Origin: Prevotella sp.
GTDB lineage: Bacteria > Bacteroidota > Bacteroidia > Bacteroidales > Bacteroidaceae
Direction of reading: 5' to 3'
NCBI GenBank assembly: GCA_017619755.1
Contig: JAFZRU010000020.1
Coordinates: 1-37,840, forward strand
DNA length: 37,840 nucleotides
The translations under genes and the position numbers were made by a program. The notes below the pieces were generated by a model. That model was not told the origin of the DNA. It was given only the letters and a program-made list of their open reading frames with translations, and did not search any database. Positions 26,001 through 32,987 of this stretch are shown piece after piece (positions within the stretch are counted from its first letter, which is position 1; every line of letters begins with the position of its first letter).

Positions 26001-26903
26001 GAGTTTCTCCACCACGTCCAACTGATGGTAGCGAGGGAAGATAATCTTTGTCGAGGTGTCCTTCTTCTCCTTGATTTTGCCGTGCTTGTCACGAATCAGG
26101 CGTATCTTCTCTTCCTCCTGACGTGAGATGTAACGTTGCAGGATGCTCAGCAGCATGTCACGGCGCAGCACTCGTTTCCAGAGATACGACGTGGCGTAGT
26201 CGCCGTCCTCGCTTTCGGGGTTTCCCGCTCCGCCCACGTTGCCGGCTCCACCGCTGCCTTGGTTGAACGGCATGAAGAATGTCTTCTCCTTTTTCAGTTC
26301 GGTGGCCATGATGGCTTCGTAGAGGTCCACACCGAAATAAGCCAGAATGCGTGTGTTGGGATGGAACAGCAGTTCGGCGGGGTCGCGGTCGTTCTTCCAT
26401 TGGTGGCGCGAGTTCTCCACGTTCTGGCCGGTGAACTGGTTCTTCAGTTCCAGTGCCACCACGGGGATGCCGTTGAGCGAGAGCACCATGTCGATGGTGT
26501 TGCGGTTCTGCGTGCTGTAGGCAAACTGCCGTGTCACCTGAAGGATGTTCTGCTGGTATTTCAGCATCAGTTCGTCGTTCAGTTCCGATGCTGGGCGGAA
26601 ATAGCACATGCGGAGTTTGATGCCTAAGTCGTCGATGCCGTTGCGCAGCACCCAGATGAGGCCATAGCGCACCACGTTCTCTTGGAACACCTGGTACAAG
26701 CGATTTTCAGCCTTGTCGCCATATTTGCGCATATAACGCTCCCATTGTTTCGGCTGGGTCAAAGCGAGAAACTGCGTGAGCGTGGCCATGTCGATGGCCC
26801 GCTCCTTGTCGTAGGTGCGCTGGTCGCCCTTGGTATAGCCGCCTTCGTTCAAGAGCCATTGCTCGATGTCGGCTTCAAAGTTTTTCTCCTTCAGGTCTTC
26901 CAT
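23073..26903 (-). CDS. hsdR: Type I restriction enzyme, HsdR (R) subunit
   Basis: ATP-driven translocase and nuclease of the type I system, working with HsdM and HsdS. The 1276-residue product has the N-terminal nuclease site (NTIDMVLSLNGIPVVALELKNQ, about 135-156). The helicase core follows: Walker A (HSAGSGKSNSIAW), VFVITDRRVLN, the DEAH box (IIVDEAHSSQSG), FTATPK, VADKYLTGFDEP and QTLSRLNRAHKDK. A long helical C-terminal region then extends to the end. Length is at the upper side of normal. Three sites carry in-frame insertions coded by GGATTTGCAATCC-type palindromes: DLQSGRTEYKDLQS (about 345-359), DLQSGGFDSSDLQS (about 528-543) and SDCKSS (about 821-826). They fall between conserved motifs, so the enzyme may still work. 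The start is 2 bp after the fic stop, suggesting coupled translation. Confidence 0.95.
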   Translation of the reverse strand: MEDLKEKNFEADIEQWLLNEGGYTKGDQRTYDKERAIDMATLTQFLALTQPKQWERYMRKYGDKAENRLYQVFQENVVRYGLIWVLRNGIDDLGIKLRMCYFRPASELNDELMLKYQQNILQVTRQFAYSTQNRNTIDMVLSLNGIPVVALELKNQFTGQNVENSRHQWKNDRDPAELLFHPNTRILAYFGVDLYEAIMATELKKEKTFFMPFNQGSGGAGNVGGAGNPESEDGDYATSYLWKRVLRRDMLLSILQRYISRQEEEKIRLIRDKHGKIKEKKDTSTKIIFPRYHQLDVVEKLIADTEAKGSGQNYLIQHSAGSGKSNSIAWLTYRLASLHDAHARTDLQSGRTEYKDLQSAYPLFDAVFVITDRRVLNAQLQSTILGFDHIEGQIETITDKDPSTKLRDVINEGAARIVICTLHRFPVIYQEVTSRSGKHYAIIVDEAHSSQSGKSAEKVKTALADTDEALREMAELEEKTEEELEKERDSMMEDLLAQGKHANLSFYAFTATPKPKTLQTFGVPITAPTDLQSGGFDSSDLQSDNTQYRPFHIYSMLQAIEEGFIKDVLLQYTPYSVTYEIEKRIAQDPTYEETPATKAVKAYHDNHQHVINQKTEIIVEKFRQITLHAMKGQAKAMVVTSSRAHALRYFMQIKKYCEEKGYVDVHPMVAFSGKVQYEDTEYTETKLNSTADLHISEERLPLYFSSDMYNMLVVADKYLTGFDEPLLHTMFVDKKLKNVKAVQTLSRLNRAHKDKEDTYVLDFVNAPEDIKHAFEPFYTATELIRPVDVNGVYNFRNDIAQHHLWNPTEEEAIYQLAIDRCSDCKSSRTDKNRLAKLSNAFKPIVARFEQLDEETRFKVRSLIKNFVRFYAYIAQVERTYDRSLYKTYVFCDLLYRLLPKTPHEKVDLNKQIQLINSRIEEGRTQAIVLDKGKGGIKGENVKGGGKPDENKDLLSNIIDKVNLMFKGNFSPADRVIVEAIYDKLSTASAKKKLTKQAKNNDPKQFAESIFPEIFERAAQQCYDDSVGAFDRLFQNRELYNSIMTQMADLMYQNYRAEGDTLIFNPERFKQKIIPTIEREFSVFRMMPKGKEQIAEDLVTIIAAKTIDDIDGANDVIQNAFNRLYCSPAKVPLVDKKQHFNTLVSRFEVFLKKVYYIKNHSEIVSTKPGQEGMKATLADCIFQTPCLKRLKYSDSEADKKFSDYLNMVRDWRNDQAHKAPTATEEECDLAINVLTTMYLFVVAFGIRKRDLEQMDGGVTGDIGDERLGMAAESLHDE
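24426..24440 (-). repeat. Palindromic repeat inside hsdR, single copy in reverse orientation
   Basis: The plus strand reads GGATTTGCAATCC, the reverse of the four other copies in hsdR. Here it is read in frame as SDCKS rather than DLQS. The flanks GTTC and GAAC lengthen the hairpin. Confidence 0.6.
25274..25318 (-). repeat. Pair of palindromic repeats inside hsdR, 30-bp period
   Basis: Two identical 15-mers (CGGATTGCAAATCCG on the plus strand, at 25274 and 25304) are separated by 15 bp. The second extends to a larger hairpin with CCGC/GCGG arms. The frame is kept and encodes DLQSGGFDSSDLQS, just after the helicase FTATPK motif. Confidence 0.8.
25826..25870 (-). repeat. Second pair of palindromic repeats inside hsdR, 30-bp period
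   Basis: The core CGGATTGCAAATCC is found at 25826 and 25856, again 30 bp apart, and both pairs are followed by TC(G/C)GAGC. The second copy is framed by CTCGG/CCGAG. It encodes DLQSGRTEYKDLQS between Walker A and the next helicase motif. Confidence 0.8.
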
Positions 26904-26905
26904 AT

Positions 26906-28075
26906 CTAAATCTTTGTCAGTTCGTTAAACAATAGTGTGCCTTTCACCGTCAATAGGTATTTCTGCCGTGGGTGGCGAGGCTTGTCGGGATGGAGCAAAC
27001 AGACGAATCCCTCCTTGATGGCTGGATTGACATAAAGGTTCACAAAACTCTCCCTGTCTTTCAGATTCGCTCTATGCAACAATTCCTTGATGGATAGTTT
27101 CTCCTTTCCAAGAAGGCCGACTATTCTCAAAACATATTCATTGTCCGTGCCGAACTTGTCGGGTAACTTGTCGGGCAACTTGTCGGGTAACTTGTCGGGT
27201 GCTTGTTCGGTACTTGTAGGGGTGTCTTTCCATTCTTCAGGAGAACTGATTAGCATATATCTGTTGCGTAATTCGTTGTTCTCACCCATCAGCAAGTTGC
27301 GGAAGAATTTCTCCAAGAAACTGGTGTCGCGGACTATCTTCTGTTGGTAGTTGCTGTAATTGGCCCTGACCAAGGCGTTGCGGAAATACCAGGAATGTCT
27401 TGCAAAAAGGTCGTTGTCGACACTGAAACCCAACGAGCGAAGATACTGTATCGTGAACACCGCCGTAGCACGTGTGTTGCCCTCCCTGAAAGCATGGATT
27501 TGCCATAGGTTGGAAACGAATTGGCAGATATGGCGAACGAAATCCTCTATGGACAGTTGGGTGTGGTCGAACGCCATTTCCTGACTGATGTCATACTCCA
27601 AAGCACGGCGCAAGTCCTCCCAGTTCAGATAATTGACGGTGTTGCCTCTCAGCACCCATTCCTTCTTGGTGATGTCATACGTGCGCAGTTGTCCGGCATG
27701 TTTGAACACTCCTTCGAATATTCGGCGGTGCACCGAAATGTATCCGTTGGCGTTGAAAGCAAAAGTGGGTTGCGACAGCACCTTGACGATGTTGGCGGAA
27801 ACGCGGTCTGCTTCCTCCATCTCGTCATCTTCCGCCTCCCTCTTGCTCTTCGACAGGTAATAACTCTTGATAAGTTCCCTTGCCTCGTCGATGGTGATTT
27901 CACCCTCGATGTTCTTTCGGGCGGTCTCCTGCAGATATTCCGAGGTCTTCAACCCATCGACAGCCTGCAGGCCTATGCCCACACGCCATGCTTCGGCACG
28001 CTCCCGTTGGGTGGGCTCGCCATAACGGATATACTCGTCAAAGTTGATATACACATTACCGTCGTTATCTTCCAT
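26906..28075 (-). CDS. Fic-domain protein with C-terminal winged helix, embedded in the type I RM operon
   Basis: Fic proteins transfer AMP or other nucleotide parts to target proteins; the target here is unknown. The 389-residue product has a helical N-terminus (EYLQETARKNIEGEITIDEARELIKSYY) that may act like an inhibitory antitoxin helix, though the exact S/TxxxE(G/N) motif is not clear. The Fic motif reads HAFREGNTRATA (about 194-205); His is kept, but Thr replaces the usual Gly after GN and the final Arg is missing. A linker with four PDKL repeats (about 292-308) leads to a winged-helix-like domain (LSIKELLHRANLKDRESFVNLYVNPAIKEGFV). The ATG at 28075 has AGGA 6 nt upstream; an upstream TTG at 28094 is less likely. 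It lies 13 bp after hsdS and 2 bp before hsdR. Confidence 0.87.
   Translation of the reverse strand: MEDNDGNVYINFDEYIRYGEPTQRERAEAWRVGIGLQAVDGLKTSEYLQETARKNIEGEITIDEARELIKSYYLSKSKREAEDDEMEEADRVSANIVKVLSQPTFAFNANGYISVHRRIFEGVFKHAGQLRTYDITKKEWVLRGNTVNYLNWEDLRRALEYDISQEMAFDHTQLSIEDFVRHICQFVSNLWQIHAFREGNTRATAVFTIQYLRSLGFSVDNDLFARHSWYFRNALVRANYSNYQQKIVRDTSFLEKFFRNLLMGENNELRNRYMLISSPEEWKDTPTSTEQAPDKLPDKLPDKLPDKFGTDNEYVLRIVGLLGKEKLSIKELLHRANLKDRESFVNLYVNPAIKEGFVCLLHPDKPRHPRQKYLLTVKGTLLFNELTKI
27152..27199 (-). repeat. Four 12-bp tandem repeats in the fic gene (PDKL linker)
   Basis: The unit (A/T/G/C)AACTTGTCGGG on the plus strand occurs four times with a degenerate fifth after it. Being a multiple of three, copy changes would lengthen or shorten the linker without breaking the frame. 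Confidence 0.85.
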
Positions 28076-28088
28076 TTTTTCCTGGGTT

Positions 28089-29324
28089 TTAGTCAATCAT
28101 GGTTTTACCAGTCACTGCTTCGTAAATGACGCTCTTCTTGTAGTCCTTCAACGTCTCGATTTTCTGTTGCTTCAGGGATATCAAGGAGTCTATTTCGGAA
28201 CATTTGGTGTCGAGGAAAGCGGCGATGAATTGTTGTTCTTCCATTGGGGGGAGCAATACTGGAAGTGATTTTAATAACTCTTGGCTTAAAGAAGCACGTG
28301 TAACAAGGTTCATTTCTTTTACGAAATAAGCTCTATGAATATTGCTTCTGAAATAATACTTTGAGAAGTTCTTGTCAATCTTTCCTTTATATGGCCTAAA
28401 CCTTATAAGGAAGCCTGCAAAAACTGCGTTTTCTACCGTTTGCAGACATACGCTACTAAATCCTATCTCGTCTATCGTTTCTGATGTGCGTGTAAAAAAC
28501 ACATCTCCTTCTTTGACTGAAAATAACTTTTGATCCTGTTTGGAAGATTTAGCCAATCCCTTGAATACTGTAGGTAAACTATAGTTTTTGTAAACGTCAG
28601 TATAGCTGACAAAAGGAAATCCTTCGCCAAAATAATCCCCGCTCTGACTGATTCCATTTTGAGTCCTACCTAAATATCGTAATGGAACTATCTTCCACCC
28701 TTCTGGCACGTCCCCTATCCAGTCGATACCAGATGGAACAAGTTGTGCATTGGGATTGAGTCCTTTGGTGACAGCCTCGGTGATGACCGACTGTTTGTAG
28801 TCTGTCAACTGTGCTATCATCTGCTCCTGCAATGCTATCAGTTCGTCTATCTCGCTACACTTCTTGTCCAAATAATCCGCTATTCGCTGTTGCTCGGGAA
28901 GAGGGGGATGAACTACATTCATATCACCCAATATGGTTTGTGTCATACTGGGCAATGCTGTTGATGTTTGATATTTGTTAAATGGTAAAAGAGTTCCAAG
29001 ATAGTATAGGAATTTTCCACAGCCATCTGAATTTGGTATTGCATAGTACATCGTGTCAACTGTCCAAAACTTCTCATTTACATAAAGAGGTTTGTCTATT
29101 GTTCCTTTTCTACCAAACAAGACGGCCTCTCCATCATACAAATATTGTTTTGCATGCATAAAAATACCACCAGATCCATAGACTGGATAACCCGTGTCAC
29201 TTTCCACGTGTTTGTAGTCTTGCCCATTTTTAAATGAAAGCAATCGTTTTAATTTACAAGTCTTCCACTCCCTCGGAATCTTGCCAATCCACTCGATGCC
29301 ACTATCCTTGAATTCTCTTTCCAT
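28089..29324 (-). CDS. hsdS: Type I restriction enzyme, HsdS specificity subunit
   Basis: Sets the DNA target of the type I complex. The 411-residue product has two target-recognition domains, each starting with the usual phrase (EWIGKIPREWKTCKLKRLLS near residue 10; DWIGDVPEGWKIVPLRYLG near 205). Each is followed by a conserved coiled-coil spacer (PPLPEQQRIADYLDKKCSEIDELIALQEQMI; PPMEEQQFIAAFLDTKCSEIDSLISLKQQKI). The two halves are related, as in full-length HsdS. The recognition domains are visibly more AT-rich than the flanking genes, as expected for exchangeable modules. The gene is 11 bp downstream of hsdM. No second partial hsdS or recombinase gene is in the window. Confidence 0.94.
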   Translation of the reverse strand: MEREFKDSGIEWIGKIPREWKTCKLKRLLSFKNGQDYKHVESDTGYPVYGSGGIFMHAKQYLYDGEAVLFGRKGTIDKPLYVNEKFWTVDTMYYAIPNSDGCGKFLYYLGTLLPFNKYQTSTALPSMTQTILGDMNVVHPPLPEQQRIADYLDKKCSEIDELIALQEQMIAQLTDYKQSVITEAVTKGLNPNAQLVPSGIDWIGDVPEGWKIVPLRYLGRTQNGISQSGDYFGEGFPFVSYTDVYKNYSLPTVFKGLAKSSKQDQKLFSVKEGDVFFTRTSETIDEIGFSSVCLQTVENAVFAGFLIRFRPYKGKIDKNFSKYYFRSNIHRAYFVKEMNLVTRASLSQELLKSLPVLLPPMEEQQFIAAFLDTKCSEIDSLISLKQQKIETLKDYKKSVIYEAVTGKTMID

Positions 29325-29335
29325 ACTGTTTCAGT

Positions 29336-31417
29336 TTAGTGCAGTAGACTCTCCATCAACTCACTTTCCTTTTGCTCCAGTTCCTTCAGCGTCTGAAATA
29401 TCTCGCTGCTGGGCTTCAAGGGTGTGTAGCGGTAGAACTCACGGGTGAAGGGTATCTCATAGCCGATGCGGGTCTTGCTCTCGTCAACATGGTAGTCGGG
29501 AGCGTAGGGAGCGACATTGTTGGCAAGGTAGATGCCTTGGTCTTCTTTCCAGGGGATAATTTCGGTATCGGCAAGGTCGGTGTCCCAGACATAGGTGCGC
29601 TCACGCAGGTTGAACGGGTCTTCATACACTGGCTCCACGGTCTCGTCTTTCGTGCCTAAATACTGGCGGATTTTCTTCACTTGTGCCTTGGTTACTTTCA
29701 ATCCTGCCTTAAGCTTGATTTTTTGGAAGAAGTCGCGGTCGAGCATCCGCTGACCGTTATAATACACACGGTAGCCATCGATGAATAGTTGCATGGCCTG
29801 TCTATCCGATTCTGACAATTTGACCTTCGGTCGAGCTTGCTCACGCTCGGCCGTCGAAACAAGCTCCGACGGCTCTCGCTCAATCGCAACCTTTACGCTC
29901 TCGTCAGGCATCTGCGGATTCTCAAACACCAATCGCAAGGGGCGGTCGATGAAGATTTTTCGGTATTTGAAATCGTCGTTGTCCTTCACGCGGCTCTCCA
30001 CCTGCACCTCCACGCCATCGGGAGTGGTGGCCTTGTAAACGAAGTTGTTGAAGCCGTGGTAGGCCTGAATGATGAGGTCGCGGCAGAAGTCGGAAATCTC
30101 CACACGTTTGTTGCCCAATGGCTTGCGGCGCTTTTCAAAGCACTGGCTGGCATCGATGAGTTGCACCTTGCCCTGTCGCTCCGCACTTTTGTTCTTGGTG
30201 ACCAGCCAGACGTAGGTAGCGATGCCCGTGTTGTAGAACAGGTCGGTGGGGAGTTGCACGATGGCCTCCAACCAGTCATGGTCGAGCAGGTAGCCGCGGA
30301 TGTTGCTCTCGCCACTGCCGGCATCGCCCTTGAAGAGTGAGGAACCGTTCTGGATGATGGCCATACGTCCCTCATCCTTCAGTTTGGCGACGCCATTCAA
30401 CAAGAACAGCATCTGTCCGTCACCGATGGAGGGCAGGCCTGGTTCGAAGCGACCGGCACCGCCCAACTTATACTCTTCCTCCACCTTTTGGCGAGAGGGC
30501 TTCCATTCGATGCCGAACGGGGGATTGGAGATGATGTAGTCGAACTTATACCCAGCAAACTTGTCGTCGCCCAAGGTGTCACCCTGCCGCATGTTGTCGG
30601 CGTTGCCACCACGGATGAGCGTGTCGGCCTTGGCAATGGCAAATGTCTGGTTGTTGAGTTCCTGGCCATAACTGGTGATTTCCGCATCGGGGTCGATTTG
30701 CTTGAAACGGTCGTGGAGACAGGAGAGCATCTGACTCGTGCCCATCGTCATGTCATAGTCCGTGGCGATGATGCCCTCCTCTTCCAACCGCTCCTCGTCC
30801 TCGCCAATCAGCAACTCCGCCATCAGGTTGATGATGTCGCGGGCGGTGAAGTGCGCTCCGGCCTGCTCGTCGTAACTCTCAGAGAATTTCCTCACTAGTT
30901 CCTCGAAGATGTAACCCATATCGACGCTGGAAATCTTGTCGGCACCGAGATAAGCTTTCGTGGTGCAGAACTCCTTGATGACGAGGTAGAGCAGTCCGTT
31001 GTCGTTCATCTTGTCTATCTCCTTCTGGAACTCCATGCGGTGGATGATGTCGATGACATTCTCCGAGAAATGGTTGAGATACGACTCGAAATTGTCCTTG
31101 ATGTTGTCGGCGTCGGCCAGCAGCGTCTCGAAGTTGAAGCGGCTCAGGTTGTAGAACTTCTGTCCGGCAGCCCTTTCGAGGAAGCCACGCTTCATCTCGA
31201 TTTTCTTCTCCTCCAACTCCTTGTTGGTCTCCAGTACCTTTTCGCGTGTGGGAGCCAGCGTGTCCTCAAACCGCTTGATGACACACATCGGCAGGATGAC
31301 ATTGCCGTACTCATGGGGTTTATAGACTCCCACCAACTTGTCGGCTATCGCCCATATCAGATTGGCTTTCTCCTGCACGTTGATGGCAGTCTGCTGTTGT
31401 CTCTCGTCTATGCTCAT
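29336..31417 (-). CDS. hsdM: Type I restriction enzyme, HsdM (N6-adenine methyltransferase) subunit
   Basis: Methylates adenine in the target site and forms the M2S core. The 693-residue product has an N-terminal helical HsdM domain (about 18-150) and the lead-in to the methyltransferase fold (YIFEELVRKFSESYDEQAGAHFTARDIINLMAELL). The AdoMet loop reads DYDMTMGTSQML, where many HsdM have DPxCGTGGxL, and the catalytic motif is ISNPPFGIEWK. The C-terminal part has an in-frame hairpin-rich stretch coding for EREPSELVSTAEREQARPK (about 513-531). First gene of the hsdM-hsdS-fic-hsdR operon. A -7 box lies about 30 bp upstream on the minus strand. Confidence 0.94.
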   Translation of the reverse strand: MSIDERQQQTAINVQEKANLIWAIADKLVGVYKPHEYGNVILPMCVIKRFEDTLAPTREKVLETNKELEEKKIEMKRGFLERAAGQKFYNLSRFNFETLLADADNIKDNFESYLNHFSENVIDIIHRMEFQKEIDKMNDNGLLYLVIKEFCTTKAYLGADKISSVDMGYIFEELVRKFSESYDEQAGAHFTARDIINLMAELLIGEDEERLEEEGIIATDYDMTMGTSQMLSCLHDRFKQIDPDAEITSYGQELNNQTFAIAKADTLIRGGNADNMRQGDTLGDDKFAGYKFDYIISNPPFGIEWKPSRQKVEEEYKLGGAGRFEPGLPSIGDGQMLFLLNGVAKLKDEGRMAIIQNGSSLFKGDAGSGESNIRGYLLDHDWLEAIVQLPTDLFYNTGIATYVWLVTKNKSAERQGKVQLIDASQCFEKRRKPLGNKRVEISDFCRDLIIQAYHGFNNFVYKATTPDGVEVQVESRVKDNDDFKYRKIFIDRPLRLVFENPQMPDESVKVAIEREPSELVSTAEREQARPKVKLSESDRQAMQLFIDGYRVYYNGQRMLDRDFFQKIKLKAGLKVTKAQVKKIRQYLGTKDETVEPVYEDPFNLRERTYVWDTDLADTEIIPWKEDQGIYLANNVAPYAPDYHVDESKTRIGYEIPFTREFYRYTPLKPSSEIFQTLKELEQKESELMESLLH
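29828..29881 (-). repeat. Hairpin-rich in-frame stretch inside hsdM, possible inserted palindromic unit
   Basis: Two adjacent hairpins occur on the minus strand: CCGTCG/CGACGG with a 10-nt loop and CGAGC/GCTCG next to it. The encoded segment is charged and lies between conserved parts of HsdM. The sequence differs from the hsdR repeats. There is only one copy in the window, so mobility is a guess. Confidence 0.4.
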
Positions 31418-31445
31418 AACAGTAGTAGATTATAGATTGCTTCTG

Positions 31446-31453
31446 CAAAATTA
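31446..31453 (-). promoter_or_regulatory. -7 element of the type I RM operon
   Basis: The minus strand reads TAATTTTG (TAnnTTTG), about 30 bp before the hsdM start. The upstream CTTG near 31475 is a weak -33 candidate. Confidence 0.55.
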
Positions 31454-31600
31454 ATCATAAAAAGTGAGAATCAAGCCTCATAATAGGAATAAATGCCGCT
31501 ATTTTTGGAATAATATTGGTGTTTTAGGCAATATTCAATTATTTCTCAGGTTATTCGTCTGCTTTTTCACAAAATTGCCCCATTTTAGTCATTTATATGC

Positions 31601-31608
31601 TAACTTTG
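31601..31608 (+). promoter_or_regulatory. -7 element of the thioesterase cluster
   Basis: TAACTTTG matches TAnnTTTG and would place the transcript start near 31615, about 35 nt before the ATG at 31650. This rejects the longer frame beginning at 31464. The -33 region is weak. Confidence 0.6.
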
Positions 31609-31649
31609 TACCATCTTTACCAAACATAAAATGTCTTATCTTGAACACT

Positions 31650-32033
31650 ATGACAGAGAAAATTAAAATAGGACAAAAACATACGAGCGAGTTGACGGTC
31701 ACAGATTCCGTCTCTGCAATTGCAATGGGTTCTGGCGACATACCTGTCCTTGCGACACCTGCCATGATGGCGTTGATGGAGAATGCAGCCATGCTTGCCA
31801 TTGCTGAAGCATTGCCTAAGGGTTGCACTTCGGTAGGTGGCCATATAGAATCGTCGCACCTCAGACCCTCAAAGATTGGTGACAAAATTTCAGCCTTTGC
31901 CGAGGTGACGAAGATTGATGGAAAGAAAGTTGAGTTTAAGGTTGCTGCCTATTCTGGCGATACTTTGCTAGGCGAAGGCACGCACCTTAGATTCATTGTG
32001 GATAAAGAGCGTTTCATATCAAAACTTGGATAA
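31650..32033 (+). CDS. Hotdog-fold thioesterase, FlK (fluoroacetyl-CoA thioesterase)-like
   Basis: A 127-residue hotdog protein that probably hydrolyses an acyl-CoA; the natural substrate is unknown. LATPAMMALMENAAMLA (about 34-50) contains the Thr and Glu, and GGHIESSHLRPSKIGDKI (about 66-84) the His-containing strand, arranged as in the FlK-type catalytic set. Members of this family are common housekeeping thioesterases, so a role in fluoroacetate resistance should not be assumed. The ATG at 31650 is preferred because the promoter lies downstream of the ORF's first in-frame start. The next gene, an SDR, begins 12 bp later, so the two are probably cotranscribed and may act on the same metabolite. 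Confidence 0.8.
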   Translation: MTEKIKIGQKHTSELTVTDSVSAIAMGSGDIPVLATPAMMALMENAAMLAIAEALPKGCTSVGGHIESSHLRPSKIGDKISAFAEVTKIDGKKVEFKVAAYSGDTLLGEGTHLRFIVDKERFISKLG

Positions 32034-32045
32034 ATAGATTGCATT

Positions 32046-32756
32046 ATGGAGAACTTCAAAGACAAAGTGGCAGTCGTTACAGGTGGTGCTCAGGGCATAG
32101 GCCGTTGTATTGCTGAAGAGTTCAGAAAAGCAGGCGCTCATGTTTGTGTGATTGACAAGCAAGATGGGCCTCACTACGTTGGTGATATTTCCAACAAACA
32201 GGTGCTTGAGGAGTTTGCCAAGGAGGTCTTCGCAAAATATGGTCATGTGGATTTTCTCATCAACAATGCATTGCCATTGATGAAGGGTATTGATGAATGT
32301 ACCTACGAAGAGTTCCAATACGCATTGAACGTTGGTGTCACCGCACCCTTTTATCTTTCCAAACTCTTCGCTACGCACTTTGCCGCAGGTGCTGCCATCA
32401 TCAACATATCCTCTTCGAGAGACCGGATGAGCCAACCGCAGACGGAGAGCTATACGGCGGCAAAAGGCGGAATTGCTGCACTGACCCATGCGATGGCTGT
32501 CAGTCTTGCAGGACGTGTGCGTGTCAACTCCATTTCACCAGGATGGATTGACACCAACTATACCGTCTATGGAGGACCTGATGCCATTCAGCAACCGGCA
32601 GGACGTGTCGGCAATCCAATGGACATCGCCAATATGGTACTATTCCTTTGTTCCGACAAGGCTGGTTTCATCACTGGCGAGAATATCTGCATAGACGGTG
32701 GTATGACTCACCAAATGATTTACCATGCTGACCATGGATGGAAACTGGACATTTAA
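32046..32756 (+). CDS. Short-chain dehydrogenase/reductase (SDR) family oxidoreductase
   Basis: A cytoplasmic NAD(P)-dependent oxidoreductase of 236 residues with a Rossmann fold. The cofactor loop is VVTGGAQGIGR (about 10-20). The structural NNAG motif appears as NNAL. The catalytic Ser lies in INISSSRD, and Tyr and Lys in YTAAKGG (about 138-144), so all catalytic residues are present. The C-terminal SPGWIDT...DIANMVLFLCSDKAGFITGENICIDGG is typical of classical SDRs. The Asp at the end of strand 2 (CVIDKQDG) favours NAD(H). The substrate cannot be read from the sequence. Second gene of the plus-strand cluster. Confidence 0.9.
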   Translation: MENFKDKVAVVTGGAQGIGRCIAEEFRKAGAHVCVIDKQDGPHYVGDISNKQVLEEFAKEVFAKYGHVDFLINNALPLMKGIDECTYEEFQYALNVGVTAPFYLSKLFATHFAAGAAIINISSSRDRMSQPQTESYTAAKGGIAALTHAMAVSLAGRVRVNSISPGWIDTNYTVYGGPDAIQQPAGRVGNPMDIANMVLFLCSDKAGFITGENICIDGGMTHQMIYHADHGWKLDI

Positions 32757-32781
32757 TCAACAAAACAAACACAAATCAGTT

Positions 32782-32964
32782 ATGGCTGAGAATTGTAAGA
32801 ACTGCAAGCTTAGGGCAAAGTATGACAGAAAACCAGATTCCCTCTTAGGGAGATTCTGGCGTTGGCACATCAACTTCTGTCCAGGATGGAAAGCCTATTT
32901 CACCAACCTGAGTGACGAAGAGAAGAAAAAGTTGAGAGAGAAGTATCATTTCACAAAGTACTGA
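32782..32964 (+). CDS. Small cysteine-rich conserved protein, 60 residues
   Basis: An ATG at 32782, 25 bp after the SDR stop, opens a 60-residue frame beginning MAENCKNCKLRAKYDRKP. It has a CxxC pair near the N-terminus and a third Cys in FCPGWKAYF, so metal binding is possible but the ligand set is incomplete. The middle is Trp-rich (LLGRFWRWHINFCPGW) and the C-terminus strongly charged (SDEEKKKLREKYHF). A longer frame from 32725 overlaps the SDR end and is unlikely. Size, spacing and composition support a real gene. I do not recognise a function. Confidence 0.7.
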   Translation: MAENCKNCKLRAKYDRKPDSLLGRFWRWHINFCPGWKAYFTNLSDEEKKKLREKYHFTKY

Positions 32965-32987
32965 TGGAGGGATTCAATACTCGTTAA

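Noticed and set aside
28089-29324. Phase-variable hsdS by inversion
   Set aside because: No partial second hsdS, inverted repeats or recombinase gene is seen in the window.
31464-31649. Extended start of the thioesterase
   Set aside because: The extra residues precede the TAACTTTG promoter and do not belong to the hotdog fold.
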